Made by a program: the position numbers and the translations under genes
Notes under the pieces: model-generated
Told to the model about the DNA's origin: nothing
Databases searched by the model: none
What the model saw: only the letters and a program-made list of their open reading frames with translations
Origin: Candidatus Hermodarchaeota archaeon
GTDB taxonomy: Archaea; Asgardarchaeota; Hermodarchaeia; Hermodarchaeales; Hermodarchaeaceae
DNA length: 8,516 nt
Direction of reading: 5' to 3'
Assembly (NCBI GenBank): GCA_016840595.1
Contig: JAEOSA010000078.1
Span: 1 to 8,516, forward strand
Shown: piece by piece, positions 1 to 6,226 of the stretch
Layout of the letters: each line of letters opens with the position of its first letter
How positions within the stretch are numbered: position 1 is the first letter of the stretch

Positions 1-1
1 G

Positions 2-937
2 CGAAAGTGGGGCCAGGGAGCTAAATCCATTGGCGGTGAGGTGCGTCTAAAGACCCTTGATCGGGCTAAACTGCTCAAGAGTCGTGGATACGTCGTCCTC
101 CCAGATCCTGAAGACCCCAAAGTCCAAGAAGCCTTCAAAGAAGGAACGTTCAAGACCTTTGAGCGTCACAGCCGTGTTGGTATGCCAGATATGAGTATCG
201 TTGAAGATATCGAATGGCTCCGTGAACAAGGTGCTAAGAAAGTCTTCTTGAAGACTGGCGCATACCGCCCATCGGCAACTGCCTTTGCCCTCAAGGTTGC
301 AAGTGAAGCTAAAATTGACATGCTCACCCTAGATGGCGCTGGTGGCGGAACGGGTATGAGCCCGATGGCCCACATGAACGAACTGAGTACACCAACGGTG
401 TACCTTGCTGCGCAAGTGCTGAAGGGTTGTCAGATCTTGAAGAAGAAGGGTAAACACGTCCCCGATATTGCAATCGCTGGAGGGTTTATCCATGAAGCCC
501 AAGTTGTGAAGGCGCTTGCGATGAGCAACTTTGGCGATGGTCCCTTCTTCAAGGCAGTAGCTGTCGCTCGATCCCCATTAACTGCAGCGATGAAATCAGA
601 TTACTTCGTGCAATTAGCCAAAGAGGGCAATCTTCCGAAGAGCTTTGTTGAGGATTATGGTGATGATCCGGAGAAGTTCTTCGTTGCATCCACCCACTTG
701 AAGCACGAGTACGGCAACCGCTACAAGGATATTCCGAAGCCTGCAATTGGTGTGTACACCTATTATGAACGCATCCGCGTTGGTATCCAACAGCTTATTG
801 CTGGTATGCGGAAGTTCAAACTGGATCTGATAGATCGCAACGATCTCATGGCCCTAACACCTTTGGCTGCAGAAGTAACCGGTATTCGGATGCCCCACCA
901 GGTCGAAGCTGACGTTTTCGATCGTATTTTAGGCTGA
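2..937 (+). CDS. FMN-binding glutamate synthase-like protein, 3' part (5' end outside window)
   Basis: The frame is open to the left edge, so the GTG at 41 is an internal codon and not the start; 311 codons are visible. The reading begins in a glycine-rich stretch (QGAKSIGGEV), which matches the start of the FMN-binding TIM-barrel domain of glutamate synthases. Further on come the MPDMSIVEDI segment, the FMN-loop motif DGAGGGTGMSP (nt 332-364), and IAIAGGF. The C-terminal part (AIGVYTYYERI, QQLIAGMRKF, AAEVTGI) fits the stand-alone 'glutamate synthase domain 2' proteins of anaerobes. The Cys cluster that binds [3Fe-4S] in classical GltB does not appear after the barrel core, so transfer of glutamine-derived ammonia to 2-oxoglutarate is not assured; the exact reaction is unknown. 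An N-terminal ferredoxin or glutaminase part could lie outside the window. It converges on the minus-strand zinc-protein gene. Family call is confident, substrate is not. Confidence 0.88.
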   Translation, partial: RKWGQGAKSIGGEVRLKTLDRAKLLKSRGYVVLPDPEDPKVQEAFKEGTFKTFERHSRVGMPDMSIVEDIEWLREQGAKKVFLKTGAYRPSATAFALKVASEAKIDMLTLDGAGGGTGMSPMAHMNELSTPTVYLAAQVLKGCQILKKKGKHVPDIAIAGGFIHEAQVVKALAMSNFGDGPFFKAVAVARSPLTAAMKSDYFVQLAKEGNLPKSFVEDYGDDPEKFFVASTHLKHEYGNRYKDIPKPAIGVYTYYERIRVGIQQLIAGMRKFKLDLIDRNDLMALTPLAAEVTGIRMPHQVEADVFDRILG

Positions 938-980
938 GATATTCTAACTCAGCCTTCCTTTCCTTTTTTTCACTTTTTTT
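931..980 (+). terminator. Hairpin plus T-tract terminator of the glutamate synthase-like gene
   Basis: An 8-bp perfect stem (AGGCTGAG at 931-938, CTCAGCCT at 948-955) with a 9-nt loop overlaps the stop codon at 935-937. It is followed by a T-rich run with T7 at 964-970 and T7 at 974-980. Archaeal RNA polymerase can stop on T-tracts alone, so the T-run may be the working part. On the minus strand the same run is A-rich and would not terminate the opposing gene, whose last codons lie inside it. Confidence 0.7.
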
Positions 981-1440
981 GGTCGTCTGAGTTGACATCA
1001 GATTCGATTAATTCATGCTCGTCAAGGTCTTCTTGACAGCTGGGGCATATGCCTTTGACTTTTAGATACTCGAGTATGTGCACTCGATGTGCCCTTGCGC
1101 CGCAGTGAGGACAGGAGAGAACTGATTCCCCATACTCGATGGTCTGATGGCAGACTGAGCAAATGGGCTGAGGAGTTCCACAATGGGGACAGACCACTTC
1201 ATCAGCCTGAATTGTGGCTTCACATTCGGGGCACATCGCGAGTTGAATGGTTTGGGTAGCGGATGCAGATTGATACTTTGTATGATCCGACCGTGATGAA
1301 GAAGTTCGTGTTGTATAAGAAACCCGATCAGTTTTCCGATCTTCTTCCCAACATTTTTTACATGCCCATAAACATACTAAAAACACAATAAATCCAATTG
1401 AGATGAGAATTTCCCAGTCAAACTGCAACAAAAAGACCAC
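970..1440 (-). CDS. Membrane-anchored RING-like/zinc-ribbon protein (paralogue 1)
   Basis: 156 residues from a GTG start. An in-frame TAG at 1456-1458 leaves this as the first common start. Residues 8-26 form one hydrophobic membrane segment, followed by KK and a basic Ser/Thr-rich linker, so the C-terminal domain is probably cytosolic by the positive-inside rule. That domain has twelve likely zinc ligands. A zinc ribbon uses C70-x2-C73 and C84-x2-C87. Then comes C94-x2-C97-x12-C110-x2-C113-x4-H118-x2-H121-x10-C132-x2-C135. The tail AHRVHILEYLK...CPSCQEDL resembles the FH..C(I)..WL...CP.C end of RING fingers, which suggests a cross-brace fold. Function is unknown; E3-like or other protein-protein roles are possible. 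It lies 100 bp downstream of the HTH-ACT gene, same strand. Residues 65-145 closely match the protein at 3588-4082; the membrane segments do not. Confidence 0.8.
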   Translation of the reverse strand: MVFLLQFDWEILISIGFIVFLVCLWACKKCWEEDRKTDRVSYTTRTSSSRSDHTKYQSASATQTIQLAMCPECEATIQADEVVCPHCGTPQPICSVCHQTIEYGESVLSCPHCGARAHRVHILEYLKVKGICPSCQEDLDEHELIESDVNSDDQKK

Positions 1441-1474
1441 ACCATTCCAAGTTACCTAGGAAATTAAACTTTGT

Positions 1475-1484
1475 CAATATAGAG
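1475..1484 (-). promoter_or_regulatory. Candidate TATA box for zinc-protein gene 1
   Basis: The minus strand reads CTCTATATTG, a TATA-like element centred near 1479. A start about 25 bp downstream would fall near 1454, giving a leader of about 13 nt before the GTG at 1440. No T-tract separates the upstream HTH-ACT gene on this strand, so read-through is also possible. This is a sequence match only. Confidence 0.35.
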
Positions 1485-1540
1485 TTTTGTCTTTGGTAGT
1501 GTAGTCGAGTCTATATGATTTGACAGCTACTTTTTTTGGA

Positions 1541-2044
1541 CTAATATACTGTTACACTGTGAGTTCCGGGGAGTTTCCGGATGTCATTGATGAGGTCGGG
1601 AACTATTTCACCTTCAAGGATTAGTATGAGTTTTGCGTATCCGTTGGTTTCTGGGTCTTCAGCGAGGGCTTGTCGGATGCTGAGTCCCTTCTGAGACACC
1701 ATCTGAGTGACTTGGGCAATGATACCGGATTGGCTGGCGTTTTCGGGGATGAACACGATGACGCCCATGTTGAATTCCCGGGCGACTTCTTCCAATGAGC
1801 AGACTTGTCGGAGGTGTTGATAAATGCGTTTGAGTTGTGGGGTAGATCGGATGGTTTGGATAGTGCTGTCCACGGCTCGACGGTCCACTCCAACTTCTTT
1901 GGCGATTTGGGTGTGGGGGATTTCAATACGGCCACTAACTACGTTACCGTCATCATTTACTTGGAAACCGCGTTCGAAGAGGAGTTTCGCGATTTTTTGT
2001 TGGGCGGGGAGGTCCTTGAAATAGTTCCGGATTTGGTTCCACAT
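1541..2044 (-). CDS. HTH-ACT domain regulator of amino acid metabolism (COG2150 family)
   Basis: 167 residues from an ATG, the usual length for this archaeal family. Residues about 12-78 form a winged-helix-like DNA-binding region. Its recognition-helix segment is IPHTQIAKEVGVDRRAVDST (42-61). Residues about 92-167 form an ACT domain (MGVIVFIPE, then GIIAQVTQMVSQKGLSIRQA, and a final IRKLPGTHSVTVY strand), a fold that binds amino acids in metabolic enzymes and regulators. It probably acts as a cytosolic transcription factor with an amino-acid effector; the ligand cannot be read from sequence. It is divergent from trpB2 across a gap holding symmetric sites over a TATA box, which suggests that it controls trpB2 and itself. 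A weak AAGGGA sits 9 nt before the ATG. The zinc-protein gene follows downstream and may be co-transcribed. Confidence 0.88.
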   Translation of the reverse strand: MWNQIRNYFKDLPAQQKIAKLLFERGFQVNDDGNVVSGRIEIPHTQIAKEVGVDRRAVDSTIQTIRSTPQLKRIYQHLRQVCSLEEVAREFNMGVIVFIPENASQSGIIAQVTQMVSQKGLSIRQALAEDPETNGYAKLILILEGEIVPDLINDIRKLPGTHSVTVY

Positions 2045-2111
2045 GGGATCGTGTCCCTTATTTTCAGTAGGGTAGTGTTGCGGGTTTTTGTCGGTTTATG
2101 CCTTACGCTAT

Positions 2112-2147
2112 TGTACACGTTTGTACAGTAAAGTATAAATATGTACT
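2112..2147. repeat. Helically phased TGTAC hexamer repeats
   Basis: TGTACA occurs at 2112-2117 and 2122-2127, and TGTACT at 2142-2147, so starts are 10 and 20 bp apart. The 10-bp slot at 2132 holds the related AGTATA. Sites spaced by whole helical turns lie on one DNA face, as expected for cooperative binding of an oligomeric regulator. The array lies in the divergent gap between the HTH-ACT gene and trpB2. Confidence 0.55.
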
Positions 2148-2151
2148 TTAC
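2128..2151 (+). promoter_or_regulatory. trpB2 promoter: TATA box inside an inverted-repeat operator
   Basis: GTAAAGTA (2128-2135) and TACTTTAC (2144-2151) form a perfect 8-bp inverted repeat with an 8-nt centre. TATAAATA at 2134-2141 is a near-consensus archaeal TATA box that runs through the left arm and centre. Initiation about 25 bp downstream would be near 2163, about 30 nt before the ATG at 2195. A protein bound to the repeat would block TBP, so repression is the simplest reading. The same element read in reverse (TATTTATA) could serve the HTH-ACT gene; a weaker minus-strand alternative is CATAAA around 2095. Confidence 0.6.
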
Positions 2152-2194
2152 ATGATAGCTGTTCTCTCCTTACAGAAATCCGGTGGAACATACA

Positions 2195-3568
2195 ATGACA
2201 CAAATCAAAGTCTCATTACCGGAAGAAGACATTCCAAAACAATGGTATAATATCGTACCCGATCTCCCTGCACCGTTGCCGCCGATGTTGCACCCCGGAA
2301 CCCGGGAACCCGTTGAACTACCTCCTGTGCTATTTCCTAGTGAGTGCTTGCGGCAGGAAACAAGTAAGACTCGGTGGATTGACATCCCTGAGCCGGTGCG
2401 TGATGTCTACCGGTTGTGGCGTCCAACACCTTTGCTACGAGCGAAACGTCTAGAGGAGGCGTTGAAGACTCCTGCGAAGATTTACTTCAAGTATGAGGGA
2501 GTCAGCCCTCCAGGGAGCCATAAACCTAATACAGCTGTCGCGCAAGCCTATTACGCCCAACAAGATGGTGTAAAGCGAATTAGCACAGAAACGGGCGCGG
2601 GGCAGTGGGGCTCATCAGTTGCGTTTGGATGTTCGTTGTTCGAGATGAACTCAACGGTGTACATGGTCAAAGCTAGTTTCTTTCAAAAACCCTATCGACG
2701 TGTGATAATGGAAACATGGGGCGCAGAAGTGTACCCCAGCCCTTCCAGGCAGACCAAGAGTGGGAAAGCCATTCTCAAGGCGGATCCTCAGAGTCCTGGT
2801 AGTCTAGGTATAGCAATCAGCGAGGCAGTGGAAGATGCGATGACCCACGATGAAGCGAAATATTCGATTGGTAGTGTGGTCAATCATGTGCTTCTCCACC
2901 AAACAGTGATTGGTCAAGAAACCCAGCAACAATTCGCTGCAATTGAAGAATACCCAGACACAATCATTGGTTGCATAGGGGGAGGCAGTAGCTTCTCTGG
3001 GCTGATGTGGCCGTTCTATCATGACACGGTTTCAGGGAAAGCATCGAAGGATGTAGAGTTTTTGGCGGTAGAATCAACGGCTTGTCCCAGCGTCACCAAG
3101 GGGAACTACTGTTATGATCACGGTGATACAGCTCGTATGACACCGTTAGTCAAGATGCACACGCTAGGTCACATGTTCATCCCACCACCGATTCACGCAG
3201 GCGGTTTGCGATATCACGGGATTGCACCAACGATCAGTGTGTTGAACGATAACGGCGTTGTGAAAACGAAGGCATATAATCAGATTGAAGCCTTCGAGGC
3301 GGCAATGCTCTTTGCCCGTACGGAGGGGATTATCTCTGCGCCTGAACCAGCGCATGCAATTATGGCTGTGATAGATGAAGCCTCGAAATGTCGGAAGTCA
3401 GGGGAGGAGAAAACTCTTCTCTTTCTGTTATGTGGACACGGACACTTTGACATGCAAGCCTATGATGACTATATCAACAATAAATTAGAGCCGTTCAAAT
3501 ATCCTAAAGAAAAGATTGATGAAGCGGCGCAGGAACTCCAACAACTCTATCCATGGACCTTTGAGTAA
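2195..3568 (+). CDS. trpB2: TrpB2-type tryptophan synthase beta-like protein (PLP enzyme)
   Basis: 457 residues from ATG 2195. This start is preferred over the in-frame GTG at 2183 because GGTGG at 2182-2186 is then an RBS 8 nt upstream, and the protein begins like the family ([17 protein letters not shown]). The fold-type II PLP enzyme core is complete: the PLP lysine in GSHKPNTA (K110), the [10 protein letters not shown] catalytic-Glu region, [11 protein letters not shown] for PLP phosphate, and the [15 protein letters not shown]-like (ARTEGI) and GHGHFD segments. TrpB2 proteins condense indole with L-serine, or O-phosphoserine in some lineages, and often lack a TrpA partner. No trpA or other trp gene is nearby, which fits an orphan role in indole salvage or serine chemistry. 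The long N-terminal extension separates it from TrpB1. It is convergent with the zinc-protein gene, with a 19-bp gap between stops. Confidence 0.93.
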   Translation: MTQIKVSLPEEDIPKQWYNIVPDLPAPLPPMLHPGTREPVELPPVLFPSECLRQETSKTRWIDIPEPVRDVYRLWRPTPLLRAKRLEEALKTPAKIYFKYEGVSPPGSHKPNTAVAQAYYAQQDGVKRISTETGAGQWGSSVAFGCSLFEMNSTVYMVKASFFQKPYRRVIMETWGAEVYPSPSRQTKSGKAILKADPQSPGSLGIAISEAVEDAMTHDEAKYSIGSVVNHVLLHQTVIGQETQQQFAAIEEYPDTIIGCIGGGSSFSGLMWPFYHDTVSGKASKDVEFLAVESTACPSVTKGNYCYDHGDTARMTPLVKMHTLGHMFIPPPIHAGGLRYHGIAPTISVLNDNGVVKTKAYNQIEAFEAAMLFARTEGIISAPEPAHAIMAVIDEASKCRKSGEEKTLLFLLCGHGHFDMQAYDDYINNKLEPFKYPKEKIDEAAQELQQLYPWTFE

Positions 3569-3587
3569 CCCAAACCCTCATGCCTCA

Positions 3588-4082
3588 TTACTCATCCGCC
3601 TCATCGAGACTCATCTTTGGGATTAGTTCGAATTCGTCGAGATCTGCTTGACAGTTTGGGCAAGACCCTTTCACTTTCAAGTACTCGAGAAAATGAACAC
3701 GGTGAGCTTGTCCCTGGCAATGAGGACAGATGAGAACCGAGTCAGCAAACTCTATGGGATGATGGCAAACCATGCAGATAGGGCGGAGCGAACCGCAATG
3801 AGGACAGACAGTGGCTTCAGCTAGAATGGTGGCTTCACAATCGGGGCACATGGCTAGTTGAATAGTTCGACCTATAGAAGTTGTTCTGGTTCTTGTGCGA
3901 GCTGGTCTGGGGTAGAATGGTCGTTGTTTATAAGAAAAGTCGTCTGGTTCCTTTGTTCGTTTCATGACATCTCTAATGGCATAGGCACAAATGGCAGCGG
4001 CTGCTCCAACAATGATTAACCCCGCTATCCAAGATATTAACACATAACCCGGATGCCACTGTGCCAACAAGGAAATCTTCAC
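3588..4082 (-). CDS. Membrane-anchored RING-like/zinc-ribbon protein (paralogue 2)
   Basis: 164 residues from a GTG; an in-frame TAG at 4089-4091 leaves no earlier start. Residues 12-36 form one membrane segment followed by RDVMKRTK, predicting a cytosolic C-terminal domain. After a basic Arg/Thr/Pro linker come the zinc ligands: C79-x2-C82 and C93-x2-C96 (ribbon), then C103-x2-C106, C119-x2-C122, H127-x2-H130 and C141-x2-C144. Spacings equal those of the protein at 970-1440. Shared blocks include TIQLAMCP, VCPHCG, AHRVH, LEYLKVKG and CQ.DLDE.ELI, whereas the membrane segments and linkers differ, so the zinc module is the conserved unit. Function is unknown; a RING-like cross-brace is inferred from ligand order. 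It lies 95 bp downstream of glutamate dehydrogenase on the same strand. Confidence 0.8.
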   Translation of the reverse strand: MKISLLAQWHPGYVLISWIAGLIIVGAAAAICAYAIRDVMKRTKEPDDFSYKQRPFYPRPARTRTRTTSIGRTIQLAMCPDCEATILAEATVCPHCGSLRPICMVCHHPIEFADSVLICPHCQGQAHRVHFLEYLKVKGSCPNCQADLDEFELIPKMSLDEADE

Positions 4083-4110
4083 TCCAATCTAAGTATTCTA
4101 AGTAATTCAG

Positions 4111-4118
4111 GTTTATCA
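4111..4118 (-). promoter_or_regulatory. Weak TATA-like element before zinc-protein gene 2
   Basis: The minus strand of the 95-bp gap after glutamate dehydrogenase reads TTGATAAAC here. Initiation about 25 bp on would leave a leader of only a few nt before the GTG at 4082. The gap also carries a CTAAGTA direct repeat at 4089-4095 and 4098-4104. There is no strong T-tract for minus-strand termination. The gene may instead depend on the glutamate dehydrogenase transcript. Confidence 0.25.
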
Positions 4119-4177
4119 ACTTAGAGCCTTTTCCCTTCTTAGAAGTTTTTCCTAATGTTTCTGAGAAGAAATCATGG

Positions 4178-5440
4178 CTAGGGGAAGATACCGCGGTCTT
4201 TGATGGCTTCAGCGATTCGGGTGAGAGCGACGATGTAAGCGGCGGTTCGCATATGGACTTTTTCATGTTGGTGGACTTTGTAGACTTCGTCGAAGGCGGT
4301 GACCATGCGGTCTTCGAGTTTGCTGTTGACTTCGTTTTCGGTCCAAGATTCCCGGGTGAGGTTTTGTACCCATTCCATGTAGCTGACAGTTACACCGCCG
4401 GCATTGGCCAGAATGTCTGGGACAACAAAGACACCGTTCTTGTAGAGGATTTCATCAGCTTCTGGTGTGGTTGGACCATTCGCCCCTTCACCAATAATTT
4501 TTGCTTTGATACGGGGTGCATTGGCAGCGAGGATCTGATTTTCCAGGGCAGCTGGTATCAAAATGTCAACCGGGAGTTCAAGAAGCCCCTCATTGGTGAC
4601 CTTCTTAGTGCCAGGGAATCCTACAACAGATCCAGTTTTTTGTTTATGCTTCATCACTTCTTTGGGATCAAATCCCTTTGGATTGTAGATACCTCCTCGC
4701 GAATCACTGACAGCGACGATTTTGCATCCATATTCTGCAATGAGGTTTGCTGCATTAGAGCCAACGTTGCCAAAGCCTTGGATGGCAACGGTCGCATTCT
4801 TCAAATCCAGTTTAATGCGTTTTGCGGCTTCCCGAACTGAAATCACAGCTCCACGGCTGGTGGCTTCACGGCGCCCCAGACTTCCACCAATTGAAAGAGG
4901 TTTTCCAGTTACTACTTCAGGTGTCGCAAACCCTTTGGCTTCCGAGTAAGTGTCGTAGATCCAGGCCATTTCTCGTGCTGATGTGTAGACATCAGGAGCA
5001 GGGACATCTCGGTATGGACCTATGATATCTAAGATTTCATGTGTGAATCGTCGGGTCATATGTTCAAGTTCGGATTCACTCATTTCTTTTGGATTACAGA
5101 TAATACCGCCTTTTGCTCCTCCGTATGGAAGTCCTACTACGGCACATTTTATCGACATCCAGATTGCGAGGGCTTTTACCTCGTCGAGGCATACTTCGGG
5201 GTGGTATCGGATTCCGCCTTTGAATGGTCCGAAGGCATCCATGTGTTGAACGCGCATTCCAGTGAAGACTTTGATATGACCATTGTCCATCCTCACGGGG
5301 ATGGAAACGACAAGAGTGCGTTTGGGGTGTTTGAGGAGCTCGAGGATATTGGGGTCGAGTTTCATGTGGGCTGCGACAATATCGAGTTGTTGACAGGCCA
5401 CCTCATATGGGTTGGGTTCGTCACAGGGGATTTGTTCCAA
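4178..5440 (-). CDS. gdhA: Glutamate dehydrogenase
   Basis: 420 residues, the normal length for hexameric archaeal and bacterial GDH. The enzyme interconverts glutamate with 2-oxoglutarate and ammonium using NAD(P)H in the cytosol. Residues about 40-170 form the substrate domain: GPFKGGIRYHP with substrate-binding K74, PYGGAKGGI with catalytic K110, and DVPAPDVYT with catalytic D150. The Rossmann domain follows with GFGNVG at 222-227. EGANGPTTPEAD and PDILANAGGV complete the signature; cofactor preference is not readable with confidence. The start is TTG: GGTGA (5451-5447) sits 6 nt upstream and an in-frame TGA at 5447-5449 bars earlier starts. That RBS is one arm of an inverted repeat (see 5447-5486). 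Upstream on the same strand lie two paralogous unknown genes (gap 79 bp), downstream a zinc protein. It and the glutamate synthase-like gene offer alternative routes to glutamate. Confidence 0.95.
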   Translation of the reverse strand: MEQIPCDEPNPYEVACQQLDIVAAHMKLDPNILELLKHPKRTLVVSIPVRMDNGHIKVFTGMRVQHMDAFGPFKGGIRYHPEVCLDEVKALAIWMSIKCAVVGLPYGGAKGGIICNPKEMSESELEHMTRRFTHEILDIIGPYRDVPAPDVYTSAREMAWIYDTYSEAKGFATPEVVTGKPLSIGGSLGRREATSRGAVISVREAAKRIKLDLKNATVAIQGFGNVGSNAANLIAEYGCKIVAVSDSRGGIYNPKGFDPKEVMKHKQKTGSVVGFPGTKKVTNEGLLELPVDILIPAALENQILAANAPRIKAKIIGEGANGPTTPEADEILYKNGVFVVPDILANAGGVTVSYMEWVQNLTRESWTENEVNSKLEDRMVTAFDEVYKVHQHEKVHMRTAAYIVALTRIAEAIKDRGIFP

Positions 5441-5446
5441 GGTCTT

Positions 5447-5486
5447 TCACCTTATCTTGGTCTGGTGGTAAATTCTCATAAGGTGA
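5447..5486 (-). promoter_or_regulatory. Inverted repeat covering the gdhA ribosome binding site
   Basis: TCACCTTAT (5447-5455) and ATAAGGTGA (5478-5486) are perfect 9-bp inverted repeats with 22 nt between them. On the minus-strand transcript the downstream arm is ATAAGGTGA, which contains the GGTGA ribosome binding site of gdhA. If transcription starts upstream of 5486, for example from the TATA-like TAAAATA at 5516-5522, pairing would hide that site. If it starts near 5464, from TTTTAA at 5487-5493, only one arm is transcribed, and the repeat (arms 31 bp apart, about three helical turns) would be a DNA operator. Confidence 0.5.
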
Positions 5487-5519
5487 GTTAAAAGTGCTTG
5501 CAAAATCCAAGTGCCTATT

Positions 5520-6140
5520 TTAGTGGAATTTGGGAGAGGACAGCTCCATTCGTCTTGTTCGCTCTTTCTTGGTAACTCGGCGGCCTCGGCGTTTAAGTCG
5601 GATGAGCGTGGCCATGGTGGATGCCAAATCTTCTGGTGGGTAGCGATACAGGTGATAGCGAATCATGATGAAACGTGTTCGGGCATCATTGGGGTGTCTA
5701 AGATGTTGGGCAAGCCAGAGAAATTCATCTTCAGGTATTTTTTCAAGACGTTGGGCGATTTCAGGGGAGAGTCGGGAGGGCATTTGCCAGTTATGATCGC
5801 TAATAAAGCTGAATTCAGGAGAGATTATGCGTTTAGTTGGACGCACAGGTGAGCCTAATTGGACAGTTCCAGCCGGTGGCAATTGTTGGGCGGGAGGAAG
5901 TTCTCCGACGCCACTTAGCATGGCTATTGCGACCTGTAATTCCTGAATGGTGTATTCAGCAAGGACGGGTTTGGCTAGAATTTGTTGGATCCCGGGCTCT
6001 TTGGGATCGCGAATAAATCGCCTGAGGAGACGTAAATCATCGCTCCTGAGGTTTGCTAATTGGTCTGAGAGTGTTTTTGCCCTATGCACCTTAACTCGTT
6101 TTGATAAAACGTATGGGGGACGGTTCCTATTCAGAACCAT
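5520..6140 (-). CDS. Unrecognised two-module helical protein (tandem paralogue B), basic tail
   Basis: 206 residues from an ATG with a strong RBS, GAGGAGGG at 6154-6147, 6 nt upstream. I do not recognise the family. It has two related modules of about 55 residues. Module A (24-78) reads LSDQLANL...D.RLLRRF...P...QQIL...L.EY..QEL..A.A.L.GV. Module B (124-180) reads IAQRLEKIP.DEFLWLA...HPND.R.R..M..Y.L...P.EDL..T.A.L. Both look all-helical. A Pro/Gln-rich linker (80-122) joins them and a strongly basic tail (183-197, RRGRR, KKERTRR) follows, which could touch nucleic acid or acidic lipid; this is inference. No signal peptide, membrane segment or metal motif is visible. It lies 86 bp after its paralogue and 79 bp before gdhA, same strand. 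Matching linker and module order with the neighbour support a real coding gene. Confidence 0.8.
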   Translation of the reverse strand: MVLNRNRPPYVLSKRVKVHRAKTLSDQLANLRSDDLRLLRRFIRDPKEPGIQQILAKPVLAEYTIQELQVAIAMLSGVGELPPAQQLPPAGTVQLGSPVRPTKRIISPEFSFISDHNWQMPSRLSPEIAQRLEKIPEDEFLWLAQHLRHPNDARTRFIMIRYHLYRYPPEDLASTMATLIRLKRRGRRVTKKERTRRMELSSPKFH

Positions 6141-6193
6141 GTGAAACCCTCCTCACTCGTTGCTTAATTATTAAAATCGTTAGCTAAATTTCT

Positions 6194-6205
6194 TCCCATA
6201 TGGGA
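6194..6205. promoter_or_regulatory. 12-bp perfect palindrome between the tandem paralogues
   Basis: TCCCATATGGGA is fully symmetric and lies in the 86-bp gap upstream of the gene at 5520-6140. AT-rich TATA-like runs on the minus strand (AAATTT near 6186-6191 and TTTTAATAATTAAG near 6164-6177) lie between it and that gene's start, so it sits just upstream of a possible promoter, where an activator or the BRE region would be. Only the symmetry and position support this. Confidence 0.35.
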
Positions 6206-6226
6206 TGAAACTCGCGTAGGAGGGGA

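Noticed and set aside
41..937. GTG at 41 as the start of the glutamate synthase-like gene
   Set aside because: The frame is open to the left edge and the residues before 41 (KWGQGAKSIGGE) belong to the conserved FMN-domain sequence.
972..1539. ACTTTTTTTGG shared at 972-982 and 1529-1539, near the 3' ends of two minus-strand genes
   Set aside because: These are A-tracts on the minus-strand transcripts, so they are not terminators for those genes; an 11-nt match around a homopolymer is easily chance.
1805..2131. 108-codon plus-strand ORF
   Set aside because: It is antisense to the HTH-ACT gene, has no family resemblance and no RBS; the minus-strand protein explains the region.
4083..4177. CTAAGTA direct repeat and several CTTAGA-like words in the gap before zinc-protein gene 2
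   Set aside because: Short, AT-rich and irregularly spaced; not enough to call an operator.
4253..5491. Long plus-strand ORFs (4253-4840, 5039-5491)
   Set aside because: They are antisense to gdhA, whose motifs are complete; the composition is Phe/Val/Cys-rich as in shadow frames.
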